From the NCBI GenBank assembly GCA_009760855.2, contig WPIO01000059.1, forward strand, positions 1,984,001 through 2,048,000: 64,000 bases of DNA, in the 5' to 3' direction. Below are positions 63,180 to 64,000 of this stretch, piece by piece. The translations under genes were made by a program, and so were the position numbers. The notes under the pieces are model-generated. The model was not told the origin of the DNA. It saw only the letters and a list, made by a program, of their open reading frames with translations, and made no database searches. The stretch's first letter is position 1. Every line of letters begins with the position of its first letter. The DNA is from Cristatella mucedo (lineage: Eukaryota > Bryozoa > Phylactolaemata > Cristatellidae).

Positions 63180-64000
63180 GCTTAATAATAAGATAATAAT
63201 TAATGAGACATTTAATAATCCCTGAGAAAAACAAATCTCTTTCTAGGTACTTTATATAGCCTGCCTATTTAATTTAATAACATGCACAGTGTAAGCACCC
63301 ATTAACACACACCAAACAGTGCTCATGGACCCGATAAATGCTGTGAACAGCTAGTACGTTTTAGCTTTTTTAAATATTGTTAAGTCAGAGGATGTCGTGA
63401 TGTCAGGAGCAAGTTATAGGTTTTGGAAGCATTCAAACTAAAGCCACGGTCTCCAAGGGTTTTGATGTTGGTTTGGAACACACCTAACGACTTGAGTCAG
63501 AAGCGCAGTTACTATATTACACAGCCTGATTCGGAAGTAGCTCAGATAGGTCTGTGGGTGCAATAGAGCAAAGGACCTAAATGCTCTTGTCCCTGACCTT
63601 GAAGTCGATACACTGCCAAATGGGGAGCCAATGCAGGTCGATGAATAGAGGTATAATGTGGCAATTTCTATGTTCAAAGTAAACTAGCCGTGCTGCTGAG
63701 TTTTGCACCAACCGTACATACACGTTATGCTGGCCAGCAGACTGGTGAATAGTGATTACAAAGCCAGACAGGTTTCAAAATGCATGTACCAACCTATATG
63801 TTGTATTCCTGTCTAAGCAGGCCCGAGTTTTTCCATGTTACATTGCTAAAACTAGACAGATTTTACTTTAGAGCTGAATTGGTTGGCTAGTGTAAGGTCA
63901 CTTCGGAACAGTAGCCCAGATTTAATGCAGATACTGCAGCAGATACTTTTACCGAACTCATTTTGTGGGTTAGGTTGCCCAATTTCAGAGTAACACTAGT
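63180..64000 (-). mobile_element. LINE-A 3' end and C-terminal region, runs off window
   Basis: Decayed tail (CTGAGAAAAACAAATCTCTT, TCTAGGTACTTTATATAG), 3'UTR, then minus-strand coding region (GCTGCTGAGTTTTGCACCAA, the complement of the LVQNSAA codons) to the right edge. Confidence 0.8.

Noticed and set aside
62124-64000. DHX8 helicase core exons
   Set aside because: No Walker A (GETGSGKT-type), DEAH or SAT motif is present in any frame; only LINE-A tails and a SINE-D are found.

Overview
The window looks like a repeat-rich nuclear chromosome segment from an invertebrate animal. The evidence is spliceosomal introns with GT/AG boundaries, a conserved eukaryotic splicing gene (DHX8/PRP22), APE-type/RT non-LTR retrotransposons, tRNA-derived SINEs and TIR DNA transposons. 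I cannot name the phylum from the sequence alone. No prokaryotic genes, rRNA, functional tRNA or CRISPR arrays were seen.

Layout. (1) 1-5871: a terminal exon of an unrecognised protein is present twice, in opposite orientation, at the ends of a near-perfect gap-free inverted repeat (arms 1-1121 and 4356-5476) around a 3.2-kb spacer filled with old LINE sequence. (2) 5872-22870: intergenic DNA with scattered LINE fragments, a pogo/Tigger-like transposon relic (about 12.6-13.4 kb), two head-to-head LINEs (14.6-17.3 kb) and a LINE-in-LINE nest (17.9-19.45 kb). (3) 23-30 kb: a GC-rich segment with a tentative plus-strand gene of three phase-compatible exons, ending in a long, low-complexity, probably disordered exon (27836-29940). 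A second LINE nest, with the order of the two families reversed, lies in its large intron. (4) 30-33.8 kb: a hAT element that resembles the SPIN family, a possible decayed zinc-finger array and LINE fragments. (5) 33916-62123: the 5' part of DHX8 on the plus strand, 11 coding exons (1899 nt, 633 codons, open throughout when joined). The helicase core lies beyond the right edge. Its introns hold most of the remaining repeats. (6) 62.1-64 kb: DHX8 intron with LINE tails.

Repeat families (local names). LINE-A and LINE-B are two Jockey/CR1/L2-like non-LTR retrotransposons. LINE-A ends in a conserved stem-loop plus (ATT)n, LINE-B in ATTAC/TTACAT repeats. SINE-C is tRNA-derived and carries the LINE-A 3' tail. 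SINE-D is a second tRNA-derived SINE of about 170 bp. Repeat-E is an unclassified 250-300 bp family with tRNA-like boxes. The nests show that both LINE families were active over overlapping periods. One SINE-D copy abuts the splice acceptor of DHX8 exon 4.

Limits: gene calls come from reading ORFs, splice sites and remembered protein families; no alignment was run. Repeat borders are accurate to roughly 10-30 bp unless a target duplication or empty-site reconstruction is described.
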